Source: Benincasa hispida
Taxonomy: Eukaryota; Streptophyta; Magnoliopsida; Cucurbitales; Cucurbitaceae
Assembly: GCF_009727055.1 (NCBI RefSeq)
Contig: NC_052357.1
Coordinates: 9,859,541-9,923,540, forward strand
Reading direction: 5' to 3'
Length of the DNA stretch: 64,000 nt
The notes beneath the pieces are model-generated. The model did not search any database. It had not been told where the DNA came from and worked only from the letters and a program-made list of their open reading frames with translations. Position 1 is the first letter of the stretch. Every line of letters starts with the position of its first letter. Positions 38,341-49,160 of the stretch are shown here, in pieces. The position numbers were made by a program, and so were the translations under genes.

Positions 38341-38777
38341 GTAATCATACGTGGATGACAAATGGACTACAAAGCTGATGTGGCAAGATGTGATTGGAAA
38401 TTTATGTGTTTCCTAAATTATGTAAGCTCCAATTATGGATTGGAGCAGCCTGTGGGGCTAATAGGTTGCTTTTGTTTTGTTTTGGTTCATGAATGCAATT
38501 TTAATTGAAGTTTTGGTTCCTTTATGATGATTGTTTGGGCCTTCCGACCCGTAACTTAACGTATCCATTTTCGGGCCCATTATTTACTTTGGGCCGTCCA
38601 AATCGCATAAGGCCACTAATGATGTCGAGAGGCATGGCCTGCACTATTTCTTTTATTTTTGGACCGAGTAGATAAATAGCAAAATTTAAGTTTTCATTTC
38701 GATAAATACTAAAAAATTAAAAATTAAAATTAAAATTGTAAAAATAGTAAAATGGATATAAAATTTAAAAATAATTA
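38341..38777. other. Downstream region of the AHP gene
   Basis: Contains the presumed 3' UTR and terminator region; no polyadenylation site can be fixed. No other gene is seen. Confidence 0.4.
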
Positions 38778-39240
38778 TTAACCATTGTCAAAACTACCCC
38801 ACATGGAATGTAATTCTAAAGGTGTGAGAGTTTTAGAGCTGTTTGATAACAACAAATACACCCTACCTAGATAACTGTTACACACTAAACAATGTATTCT
38901 GACAAAGTGAGTGTACAAGAAATAATACACACTACCTAAACAACTGTTACACACTAAACAATGTATTCTGACAAAGTGAGTGTACAAGAAATAAACTAAC
39001 TATTTTCTTCAATACAGACTTGCTCCTAAAAAGTAAACCTACTTTAGTGGGAATAAAAGATTGAAATGAATCGAAATCTTGGAAATCAATGATTTCAGTG
39101 TTGCCCTCACAAGGTTGGGAAGAATAATCAATGTCTGCTAATTCATTATTCAAATACAATGTATTTTCAGTGTTCAGGGCATGGTCAACTATTACACATA
39201 AATCAATTTGGGGGACTTTGATAAAACCAACATCAACCAC
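38778..39240 (-). pseudogene. Unidentified coding-like remnant with an internal 69-bp duplication
   Basis: Two overlapping frames on the minus strand (39240-38947 and 38987-38778) are open. The first reads VPQIDLCVIVDHALNTENTL and then IPTKVGLLFRSKSVLKKIVS. The VG-LF-SK--LK pattern is faintly like the N-terminal region of Mutator-type transposases, but I would not insist on it. A 69-bp stretch is tandemly duplicated (CACACTAAAC at 38881 and 38950), repeating a THFVRIHCLVCNS segment. Function unknown; it lies beside a repeat array that contains diverged copies of part of it. Confidence 0.35.
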
Positions 39241-41120
39241 AAAATATCTTTATCTCCAACGGAAGGAAAAAGTTTACCTTAGATATATTCCAAAAATTGT
39301 TGGAACCATGAATCTGATGAAATATGCACCTCAAAATTTTCAAAATCATGGTAGTGAGAATTCTCATCCCATCGACCATTAAAGAGGAGTAATTCGTTAT
39401 AAAGCCATAGTAATAGCTTGTTAAATAAACCACAACAAAACCTAAATCGATGAACACCTATGTGAGTAACAAAAGTTATGACCATTTTTTTACGAAATGA
39501 TATTTCTTTTTTCCAAATCGTTAAAATAATAGTAAAAACAATATATAAAACTAATTTATTAAGAATATGAGAATGTACAACTAATTTATTAAGAATGTAT
39601 GTATAAAATTATGAAAAATAATTAAAAGATTTAAATAAAATTGAATAAAGCAATGAAAAACCATTTAAAGATTTGAATAAAATACATGGATAAAATAAAA
39701 TTTAATAATATATGGATATTTAAAATATAAATTTGATAAAAAAAAATATAGATATTTAATTAATGTGAGATTAATTCGAAAAGTCGTTAAACATAATCTC
39801 AAATAATGATAAAATATGGAGATTATGTTAAGAGCAAAATTAGGACAATAGTTGTTGTTAAGGAATATAAAAAATTATCTTGTATTCATAACTCGACCTT
39901 GTTTTTTATTCTACGATTACCTGGTATTCGTAGTTTCATCAATTTGGGGGACTCTGATAAAACCGACATCAACAACAAAATATCTTTATCTTCGACAATA
40001 TTCGAATTGGCAGAACATATCTGGTACATTGTCATTACCAAAATTTCGAAAATCATGGTAGTGAGAACTCTCATTCCATCGACTATTAAGGAAGAGTCTA
40101 ATCTATTGTAAAGTCATAACAAAAACAATAGCTTGTTAAAGAAATAATAGCAAAAACAAAATATAAAACTAATTTATTAAGAATATGAGAATGTACAACT
40201 AATTTATAAAGAATGTATGTATAAAATTATGAACAATTCAAATATTTGAATAAAATTGAAAACATATAAAGTAATGAAAAACCATTCAAAGATTTGAATA
40301 AAATATATGGATAAAATAAAATTTAATAATATATGGATATTTAAAATATAAATTTTGTAGAAAAATCTGGATATTTAATTAAGGTGAGATTAATTTGAAA
40401 AGTGATTAAACATAATCTAAAATAATAATAAAATATGGAGATTATGTTAATAAAATTAGGAAGACAATTGTTGTTAAGGAATATCATCAATTCGGAGACT
40501 CTATAAAACTGACATCAACCACAAAATATCTTTATCTTCAACAATAACCAATCTAGTACATTGTCAAACGAAATATAGTTAAGGAAAAAATTTTACCTTG
40601 GCTATATTTCACAAATTGTTGGAATGATGAATTTGATGGAATATATGCCTCAAATTTTCAAAAATCATGATAGTGACAATTCTCTTCCCATCGACCATGA
40701 GTCCTAATCCGTTGTAAAGTCATAGCAAAAACAGTAGTTTGTTAAAGCAATCACAACAAAACCTAAATCGATAAATAGTATGAGTAACAAAGCTAATTTA
40801 TTAAGAATATGAGAATATGCAACTAATTTATTAAGAATGTATATAAAAAATTACGAAAACAATTGAAAGATTTGAATAAAATTGAATACGTATAAAGTAA
40901 TGAAAAACCATTTAAAGATTTGAATAAAATATATGGATAAAATTAAAGTTAATAATATATGGATATTTAAAATATAATTTGGTAGAAAAATTTAGATATT
41001 TAATTAAGGTGAGATCAATTCGAAAAGTAGTTAAACAAAATCTAAAATAATAATAATATATGGAGATTATGTTAACTACATGAGCAAAATTAGGAAGGTA
41101 AATATACCTAATTCGACCCT
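39200..41120. repeat. Three-copy diverged tandem repeat, about 0.55-0.74 kb per unit
   Basis: Markers recur in the same order three times. GGGGGACTTTGATAAAACC-like starts lie at about 39208, 39944 and 40492. AATTTATTAAGAATATGAGA lies at about 39553, 40171 and 40796. ATATGGATATTTAAAATATAA lies at about 39710, 40330 and 40955. Two units end in a CGACC(T/C)TGTTTTTTATTCTA sequence. Spacing is 550-740 bp because of indels. The array is AT-rich and non-coding as it stands. Confidence 0.8.
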
Positions 41121-41559
41121 GTTTTTTATTCTAGGAATTTGTGGCCATGTGCATGTCACGTGACTTGCCATAAATCTTATTCCTTGGTGTTTTTGCCATT
41201 TTTCAGAACGAAAGCTTAAATTTTGCAATGCGCTCTAATTCCCCTTTATTTTTTCAGATCAAAATGGATTCAAACCCTCTAATCTATTAGTCAAGAAAAT
41301 ATATGTTTTCATCCATTGATAGAGAAGATACATGTTCCCATTCATTGAGGAACTCAAACATTAGTCTTAAATCACAGCAAATAGTTAAACAAGACAAATG
41401 AAACGATTTCAAATTTTATTTTTAATAACTAGGTAGAAAAAACAAACAATTATTGTATCTGTATTTCATTTAATAGGTCAAATATTTAAATCTATTCTTC
41501 TCCATATTGTTTAATAATTTAATGGAGAAAATACTAAAAAATGGAGAAAAAAATACTAA

Positions 41560-41575
41560 GGGAGTGTTTGGTGCA
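41560..41575 (+). mobile_element. Candidate left terminus of the PIF/Harbinger element
   Basis: GGGAGTGTTTGGTGCA preceded by TAA (41557-41559) has the look of a Harbinger/Tourist terminal repeat with its 3-bp target. I could not find the matching right end before 46578, where an LTR fragment intervenes, so the element is probably truncated there. Confidence 0.5.
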
Positions 41576-41587
41576 TGATAAAAGCTG

Positions 41588-41925
41588 TGAGTTGAGTTGG
41601 TAATTATTATCTGGAGAGTTAAATTATCTGGGTAGTTAAATTGTCTGTGTTTGTTGTGCAGAGTTGAGTTGAGTTGGTAATTATTATCTGGAGAGTTAAA
41701 TTATCTGGGTAGTTAAATTGTCTGTGTTTGTTGTGCAGAGTTGAGTTGAGTTGGTAATTATTATCTGGAGAGTTAAATTATCTGGGTAGTTAAATTGTCT
41801 GTGTTTGTTGTGCAGAGTTGAGTTGAGTTGGTAATTATTGTTTGTGTTTGGTGTACTGAGTTGAGTTTGAAAGTTTGTGTTTGAGTGTAGAGTTGAGTTG
41901 AGTTGAGTTGGAGTGTCTGATGCAG
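41588..41925. repeat. 77-bp minisatellite with GAGTT microsatellite edge
   Basis: TAATTATTAT recurs at 41601, 41678 and 41755, with a degenerate fourth (TAATTATTGT) at 41832, giving an exact 77-bp period. The units look nearly identical to each other, which suggests recent expansion. It continues into GAGTTGAGTTGAGTT runs up to about 41920. Position just inside the Harbinger-like terminus suggests a subterminal repeat. Confidence 0.9.
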
Positions 41926-41939
41926 TTTTTTGTGAATGA

Positions 41940-42853
41940 AATTAGTTCTATTTTTTTTTTTCTGTTTGTTTTTTATTTCATTTTTTATTTTTTAATTTTA
42001 TGCTTTGCTATCGTTGATTAATTTTCAACTATACACCTATTTTCTCAAATCATTTATGACATAAACTGGACAATCTCAATTTTTTATCTCAATTTGTAGA
42101 ACATTATAGATTATTTTCCGTATATTCTTTTCAAAAATTGTAATAATTCTAATTCTCTTCAATCTGTAAAACATACCACCAAAATACATTTCATATTGCT
42201 GTTTAATTAATTGGTATATTGAATATTGTATGTATATATATTGAAGATAATTATCCGAATTACTAATAAATTGGTATATTATATGTATATATATTGAATC
42301 TTGCTAACTTAACATTATTATTTCACATATTGTACATTGGATAATTTAACAATTTATTTTTATATAATATGGAAAGTATATCTGGAACTGAAATTGTACA
42401 TAGGATAATTACCTTCCATTTGATTATGATGTTAAGAATGTGATGTAGTACATTAACATTTTTCAGAAGATCACAAAAACAATATCAATCGACCAAACAT
42501 GTGGCCATTTCCAAAAAAATCCACAAAATATATGTGTTTTGGGGTTGAAATATTAGGTGATCAGTCTAGTGGGTCCGAGCAAGTATGAATGTACAGTACC
42601 GTAATCGTTTGTCTTATGATACAACTAGGAATAGGTTTGCTTTTTGTATGTCTATGCCAATGATATCAATCAAGTCACATCTATCATCCTCAGTGAGCTC
42701 TTCAATACCAAATATGGCCTGAACTACCTTTTGCCAACGTCCAAATTCCATCTCATATTTCTCAGCTTGCCACGCAACGAGTCTACCCATGTGCGCTGAC
42801 TACATATCAACGATTGATCGCATGATGTCGATCATTTCATTCTAAAAGGTGAG
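41940..42853. other. AT-rich interval between minisatellite and Myb/SANT ORF
   Basis: Presumed non-coding 3' part of the Harbinger element. Around 42640-42850 the minus strand has coding character (the DDRCDLI and FGIEELTEDD type words can be read), suggesting it is the C-terminal end of the Myb/SANT ORF. Confidence 0.4.
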
Positions 42854-43590
42854 TCATTTCCTCTTACTCCTTCTAGATGGCTCTCCTGATACACTCGCTC
42901 TGCTGGTGGAAATATCTGGTACACCTGCTCTCCTCGTGGACATATCTCTTTGATTTTCTTTCATTGCATCCTCAGGCAGTTGAGTTTGTTCATTATCAGG
43001 GGTAAGATATTCTTGTGACCCTAGCCGAATCTCATCTTCCATTTTCCAGAACAAATTTGACGCCATCACCACTGGTGGCTCGCAATAGTGCCTGGTTGCC
43101 CTATTCTTCCCAAACACACTTGATAGTTAATCGTAATGAGGGAATGGATTTTTCCACAATCCCTTCGCATTAGGATGACTTTGCATTTGTATATGGGAGC
43201 AATATTAGAAATTATAAAAAAAAAAAAAAAGTTTGATGTACATTGTTTAATATTTTAAAAAACTTACTCGAACCTAGACGTCGAAGATCTCCCTATCCAT
43301 ATGAACGCATTTAAACTCCTCGTTTCATCCGAACCCTGATTGATTTAACATCTCCGTTGCTACCGAATATTGTTTCTTTAGACTTCTAATCTTACATTTA
43401 TAGTGTTCTAGTTTAGGCCACAGCCTGGAAAATTCTCCTCCATTATGCATTTCAAGTGTTGTAGATATCCTGGTCGGAAGGTCCTATTGTTAGACTTCCA
43501 ATAGGACTCAATTAGGACATTGACCAACCTAGCGTCCTTAGCTTTTGTCCACGTGTGTTTCGATCTTTTTCCATCGCCTGCCATTCTAAT
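42854..43590 (-). pseudogene. PIF/Harbinger ORF1 with Myb/SANT-like domain
   Basis: From about 43585 the minus strand reads MAGDGKRSKHTWTKAKDARL, then NRTFRPGYLQHLKCIMEENF and FPGCGLN, then a stop where relatives continue. This is the Myb/SANT-like DNA-binding domain carried by plant PIF/Harbinger ORF1 proteins. The last part (43175-42854) reads KSHPNAKGLWKNPFPHYD, then FGKNRATRHY, and ends in a basic SRRSKRK tail. Within the tail PDISTSRASVSG and STRRAGVP form a short degenerate repeat. At least three stops or shifts break it. ORF1 proteins help the transposase bind DNA and enter the nucleus. Confidence 0.8.
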
Positions 43591-43772
43591 TCATCCATGC
43601 ATACATCGTAAAGACATTACTGACAATTAAACAGCTTCGTGTGACACGTTATAAAATAAAAAACTAAAACCATGGATTGAAATAGTCGAATTAAAAATGT
43701 TCATGAGATAAATGAAGCATAGGAATATTGTTCAACAAATAGATAGTATGTCTTTCTTAAAAAAAAAATTAA

Positions 43773-45125
43773 TCATGATCTTTGCCATTGAGAAAATATT
43801 TCGGCAGCCAAATCATCTCTAAATTTGGTCCATTCATCTGAGGTCTCAATAAATTCAATATTCTCTCCCTCCGCAACAGCAGATGCAAGATTCTCGTACG
43901 ACGAATCATCAAGTGAAGCATCGATCTCCATCTCCCTTGTGATTAAGTTGTAAATCAGGCAACACGCAGTTATCGTTTGACATTGGACTTGTACTGGATA
44001 GAAGGATTTGCCCATCGGTTCAAAAGTTCGAATGCTTGCTCAATAATATTTCTTGCTGACGAGTGCTTCATGTTGAAAAATTCTCTCGGTGTTGTCAATG
44101 TGTTGCTTGCTCCATGCCAGTCTGAGAGATGGTAACACTCCCCTCTATATAGAGCCAAAAATCCTTCAGCATTAGGGTAGCCAGCATCGCACAGATAGTA
44201 GTACTCTATACCATTTCTTGGATTGTAATACATGTCTATTAATGGAGTAACTAAATATTGCTTATGTACATGAGTGATTTTTATATCCTTTGGAACCCTC
44301 AATCAATGCGGTCACGCAACTGCATCCCTCAGAACCCAAGAGTCGGCGACCGAGCCCTCCCAACCTAGCATAACGAAGATGAATTCTCCATTTTTGTCAC
44401 ACACCGCAAAAACGTTCGTGGCGAATTCCCCCTTCCTCATCCTATATCGTGGTCGATCTACGAAACTGACATTCACTTTCACGTACATGTTGTCCAATGC
44501 ACCCAGACAATTCTGTTGAAATTATTTATTCATATAATTCGAGAAGATGTCAGCACAATTTATTTCAGATGCATTTATAGAACAGTACTGAAACTTTTTT
44601 CTACCTTAAACCATTTTCATCGTCCATCGGTATATGCACTTGCAACTGGTTCGGGGGTTTTCAACAACACCGTGTATAGTTGTATTACTGCTTTGAGAAC
44701 TACATTGAAATATCTCGAAACTGTCTTGCCAGATCTCAAAAAATATGTGTGTACTACTATATTCTTCATATCATGCGCAAGAATATGTAGAAAAATTGCC
44801 CCCATCTCTTTAATACCAACAGATCTACCTGGCTCCAAACAATTCATCGTTCTAATCATGTTGCATAAAATCATGAACGTCCTTCTATCCATCCGAGTAT
44901 TCTCACGACATGCCAAGTCACTCTCGTAAATGAGGCGGAAGAACGTCAATTGCCGAATGTAGTGTCTAACATTCGCTGGTTGTTGTTTTATCCTTCTATT
45001 ATTGTTAAGCATAGTTGCCAAAGTGAAAAATAATTGTCTTTGAGACTCAATAATACTTGTTATGATTTTAAACAGCTCATGAAGAGTCTCAATCTTACTA
45101 GGGCAATGAGGGAAGTATGTAGATC
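43773..45125 (-). pseudogene. PIF/Harbinger DDE transposase, broken
   Basis: Order on the minus strand: a 45125-44605 exon with ENTRMDRRTFMILCNMIRTM and IFLHILAHDMKN; a 92-bp intron (44604-44513); then NCLGALDNMYVKVNV with the first catalytic Asp, DRPRYRMRKGEFATNVFAVC and GWEGSVADSWVLRDAV. After a second disrupted stretch come YYYLCDAGYPNAEGFLALY (second Asp) and MKHSSARNIIEQAFELLNRW (catalytic Glu). It ends at 43773 with DEWTKFRDDLAAEIFSQW. The DDE residues are all present. Disabling changes include TGA at 44617 (Trp in relatives), a stop after LRDAVA at 44312, and a frameshift near 43990. Plant genome annotations often call this family ALP1-like. Confidence 0.92.
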
Positions 45126-45299
45126 CTGAAAAGATGATTACACTTATAATCAGTGAACTTCAATTTAGTTACAAAATGTTAAGTCGTGACAACCTAGTAC
45201 ATCACTCATATCCGACTATCCCGAGCCAAGTATACATTACGATCATCCCAAAAATGAAGCCTATTACAACTGCAATAATTGTAATACATTGTCTTACAC
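45126..45299 (-). other. Possible intron joining the hybrid-binding-domain ORF to the transposase
   Basis: On the minus strand GTGTAAG at 45299 and TTTTCAG ending at 45126 could bound a 174-bp intron. Splicing them keeps one reading frame from the upstream ORF into STYFPHCPSKIETLHELF and on into the transposase, except for a TAG at 45303-45301. This is inference from sequence only. Confidence 0.4.
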
Positions 45300-45300
45300 C

Positions 45301-45489
45301 CTAATCACTAACTTGTCCAATGTGTGTTGTACTGTAAGACTTATACGCGTGCTCCGCTGCATTGAATGTTTCATAGGACTTGTATAATGCCCCCTTGTAC
45401 CCACTGACTTGTCCATGACATTCGTGCCAGGATAGGTAAATCCCTGGAATACAACCAACAAAAATGACATAGAATTTGTGTTTTCCCAT
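45301..45489 (-). pseudogene. RNase H1-type hybrid-binding (viroplasmin-like) domain ORF
   Basis: A 62-residue frame reads MGKHKFYVIFVGCIPGIYLS, then WHECHGQVSGYKGALYKSYE, then TFNAAEHAYKSY. This matches the hybrid-binding domain found at the N-terminus of eukaryotic RNase H1 and in caulimovirus inclusion-body proteins: F-YVV--G--PGIY-SW-EC--QV-GY-GA-YKSY-T---AE-AY. The aromatic and basic positions that bind RNA/DNA hybrid are kept. No RNase H catalytic domain follows; the Harbinger transposase follows instead, on the same strand. Whether it is part of the transposon or an older neighbour is unknown. No caulimovirus-like RT or coat genes lie near, so I do not read it as an endogenous virus. 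Confidence 0.72.
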
Positions 45490-45605
45490 CTACCTATAAT
45501 TTTAGGACATGGGTAGTCAATACGTTGAAGTGAGTATTTTTTTTTTTTTTTTTGGGGAGTTAGGATGTAGAGGTTACGGTATAAGTGCCCCCTCATACAA
45601 CCCAT

Positions 45606-46577
45606 TACTACCTATAAAAAACTAAAGTGTGCAACTAGGTATAGTAGTTGACACATTATAAATGTCTCAAACGTAATAGTGACATAAGTCGACATAAGTA
45701 TTATAGTACTTGACATATTTGGATTTTCATGTGCCTAGTTAATTTTCAAATTTTGATTGTAAAACCTTTTTCATTTTATTTAACTTTAAAAGTGTATAAA
45801 TAAAAACATCACCATAAATAAAAGTATAGTTATTTCACTATTAATAAATAATATGTTTTTATATTGCAAACGTTTAATGTACTATAAATAAAAGTATAGT
45901 TTTAAACTTATAAACTTATTTCAGTTTGTACATTTTTAACTTAGTTCACTGTTAATAAAACTTTTATCTCAAATTTTTATTTCAAAATTTTATTTCACTA
46001 ATAATAAATAATATGTTTGTACATTTCAAACGTTTATTGCACTATAAATAAAAGTATAGTTTCAAACTTATAAACTTATTTCAGTTTGTACATTTTTAAC
46101 TTATTTCACTATTAATAAAACTTTTATTTTAACTTTATTTCACTATTAATAAAAGTATACTTATTCCACCATTAATAAATAATATATTTGTACATTTCAA
46201 ACTTTTATTTCACTATTAATAAAAATATAGTTTCAAACTTATAAACTTATTTCAGTTTGTACATTTTAAACCATAATATAAAAATGACTTCTTATAAGTG
46301 TATTATTTAATACTTCTTAGACTTATTTTAAAAATCACTCAAAACACATAATTATATTTAATTAATAAAGTGAACAATTAGAATTAATGTTGGATTAATA
46401 TTTGAAAACATCAGAATTAATTAACAAAGTTATAAGTTCTAATGGAAGTAATTAACAAAGTTCTAAGTTCAAATTCATTTGTTTGTGAAAATGTAGGGAT
46501 TTAATTAACAAAATCATAAGTTTGATACTATGTTCATAATTTAATATACTTTTGATAATAATAGAAGATGCAAATGA
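45606..46577. other. AT-rich intergenic stretch with a tandem repeat
   Basis: No coding sequence. It includes a short T run at 45537-45553 just before it and the tandem repeat listed next. It ends where LTR homology starts at about 46578. Confidence 0.5.
45813..46275. repeat. Tandem repeat of about 160-171 bp, nearly three copies
   Basis: AATAATAT(G/A)TTT recurs at 45847, 46007 and 46178. TTATAAACTTATTTCAGTTT recurs at about 45908, 46069 and 46239. Units differ by small indels. Very AT-rich, non-coding. Confidence 0.8.
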
Positions 46578-46971
46578 AATAAGACTAACCATTTCGTGGT
46601 CTGGTCTTATACAAACTCTTTGTATAGCATACTCCCGCTCACATGTCTCCACATGAATGATCAGGATTAGATCATTTGTAGCACTTTACAACACTTGTAA
46701 CATCTACAAAGCGGGTCATATCTATAATGTCATCAGGATAAGGTAACCAACCTTATCCATCTACTACAAACCGTTTATGTTATTATTTAAATAAGATCCA
46801 CATGTATGTCTCTACACACTTGTTTAAATTACATAAAATAACCTAGGATCTCAGTTAATTGGATTGAGTGTATCCTCATAAAATAATAATTATTTTATTA
46901 AAAACAAATTGTTTATACAATGTTTACAAACTACGAGAACACAAGAGAGAATTAGGATACTAATCCCAACA
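46578..46971 (-). mobile_element. Truncated LTR of copia family B
   Basis: The minus strand starts TGTTGGGATTAGTATCC at 46971 and follows the family B LTR for about 390 bp, up to GACCACGAAATGGTTAGTCT, where homology is lost. No purine tract is found on the high side, which instead abuts a plus-strand RT fragment. Confidence 0.75.
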
Positions 46972-47454
46972 GATTTGACAATGATATTACTTTGCTTGTT
47001 ATGTATGTTGATGATTTCGTTATCACTGGTGATATATCAAGTATATCTTCTCTCAAAACTTTTCTTCAAGGTTAATTTCATACTAAAGATTTGAGACAAT
47101 TGAAGTATTTCTTGGGCATTGAAGTAATGAAAAGCAAGAAAGGTATTTATCTGTCACAATAGAAATATATACTTGATTTGTTGTCTGGGACTAGAAAACT
47201 AAGAGTCAAACCATGTAATACTTCGATGATACCAAATTTGAAACTTGCTAAAGAAGGAGAATTATTTAAAGACCATGAGAGATATAGAAGATTAGTTGGA
47301 AAGAACTATTTAACAGTGACACGACCAGATATTGTTTATTCTTTGAGCATTGTGAGTCAGTTTATGTCTTCTCCTATAGTGGATCATTGGGCTGTAATAG
47401 AACAAATTCTACATTATCTAAAAGTTTCACTTAGACGTAAGATCTTATATAAAG
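46972..47454 (+). pseudogene. Copia reverse transcriptase fragment
   Basis: Reads VMYVDDFVITGDISS, LRQLKYFLGIEVMKSKKGIY, ERYRRLVGKNYLTVTRPDIV and YSLSIVSQFMSSPIVDHW, the RT catalytic and thumb segments of a plant copia different from families A and B. Stops at about 47071 and 47161 and shifts near 46980 break it. Both ends are cut: an LTR fragment lies at the left and a family A LTR at the right. Confidence 0.88.
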
Positions 47455-48842
47455 TGATAGAATAAACATGTATAAAATAGAAGTTAACAGAATTACTAAG
47501 CACTCTAATTACACTTAATTTTAGTATAAAGCATGCTAAAAAACGTTTTAACAAAAAGGGTTTTAGAAATGTACAACCTTTGTAGATTCACTTCAAATCC
47601 TTGTAATCTCTACAAATTAGATCTCCAAAACTTCAGTAGACCACCAAGAGGATCTTCTTTACTATTTTTAACCTTGGATTAACTCAGAACTGAGAGCAAT
47701 TGGAGATGGGATTGGAAAGGGTTTTAGAGAGCAAGTAAATTTCAGAATTCCTGTAAAATTCTAGATTGCATGAAAAAATAATCTGAAATTTGAAGTATTT
47801 ATTAGTTCAAACGTACAATCACTAACTAATTCAGATGATTGACACTTCAATTAGCACTTTAGTCAGTGAGATAGGTGTTAATTTGGTGGATTAATCCACT
47901 AGCAAAGAGTGAATTAAGAAAAACCCACTTTCACATTTAAAAATAATTTTAATTTGATTTTTAATCTAATTTAATTTTACTTTAAAATCAAATTAGACAA
48001 AATCTAAGAAATCAATTCTGAAATTAAATTTTAAATTAAAAAATGATTTATTTAAATAATTAATTAATTAAAACATTCAATTAATCAAATAATAATTTAA
48101 TATCAAATATTAAATTAATAAAACACCTAATTCAAACATAAATTCTATTCATGTAATCAATATTTAAAACATCTTTTAAATATTTTGAACTCTCCAATTA
48201 TGTTTATATTTCAATAAATTTAAACATTAATTATATCAAATATAATTATCCAACCCCTAAATGAATTTGAACATTTCAAATTCCAAACTCTAATTTTGAT
48301 TTTGAACGTTTCAAATTCATTCAATATTTTAATCCAAGGTGTAATCTTTTACGAGCTAGTAGAGAGACCTTATGAACTTACAGATCATGAGATCCAACGA
48401 TTTGAGATTAATTGGCTAAACTCTTTAAACTAAATTAATCAATATTCATTAACTACCGAGACATACCACTATAGCTCAGTAGTTGCACTCTTCTCACTAT
48501 AGATGTATTCAGTCCACTCGATTTAACCATAATCAGTAAGTCGATCCTTCACAGGTCGTTTGTATTTACAGCTAGGTCAAAATTATCGTTTTATCCCTGT
48601 AAATACATCTTGCTCCTTAAGTCACCATTAATCATCTTTTGAACAATTGGTTTATAGTCCAACTAATAAACCATGTCTCTCTCTATCATGAGAGGTCCCT
48701 TTGTTTAAGACTAGGAATCAATACTTAAGGGAACAACCTATCTGTTAACCTTAAATTGGGTAGGAGTAAATTTCATCTTGCAGGACTATGTTCACAGCTA
48801 TCTATGCAGTTTTATCCTGAAAATGAGAGGCTTATTAAGCAG
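47455..48842 (-). mobile_element. Family A copia LTR lacking its first ~0.5 kb
   Basis: Homologous to the 3' two thirds of the 15858 and 49161 LTRs, from the GAGGCTTATT(A/G)AGC block at 48830 down to its terminal TG at 47455 (plus-strand view). The outer end joins the RT fragment directly. The inner end is cut at 48842, beside leader sequence, indicating a deletion. Confidence 0.75.
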
Positions 48843-49160
48843 AAACTAAAAAACTGAACCTCAACAACGATTTTGAGCAGAAGCTGAAAAACTGGAATAA
48901 CCTCGACCTTCTTTACTTGTTTCTTCAATTACATCTTAATTTCAACTCTAATGACTCCAAATAAATTATAAACTCTTGATAACACATAAAAGCTCATCAA
49001 ACAAGAGCCAATTATAAATTTAAATGAGAAATTAAATAGAATTAAAATTCCAAAACTCAGAAAACCATATCAGTGCATCAGTTTCGTATAACTCATATAA
49101 AACACCCACCAAACCAAAAGTTTACCGAATTGAATGCTTATATGATGCTCTAATACTAAT
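48843..49160 (-). mobile_element. Family A leader with primer-binding site
   Basis: At 49147-49160 the minus strand reads ATTAGTATTAGAGC, two mismatches from the tRNA-Met primer site. The leader then matches 5353-5577 (CAAGAGCCAATTATAA, AAAACACCCACCAA on the plus strand). It is cut after about 300 bp by the deletion that joins it to the LTR at 48842. Confidence 0.75.

Noticed and set aside
44516..44929. 137-codon plus-strand frame
   Set aside because: It is the antisense shadow of the Harbinger transposase.
45301..45605. Possible endogenous pararetrovirus, because of the viroplasmin-like domain
   Set aside because: No coat, movement, aspartic protease or RT of caulimovirus type is nearby; the domain is shared with cellular RNase H1 and sits beside a DNA transposon.
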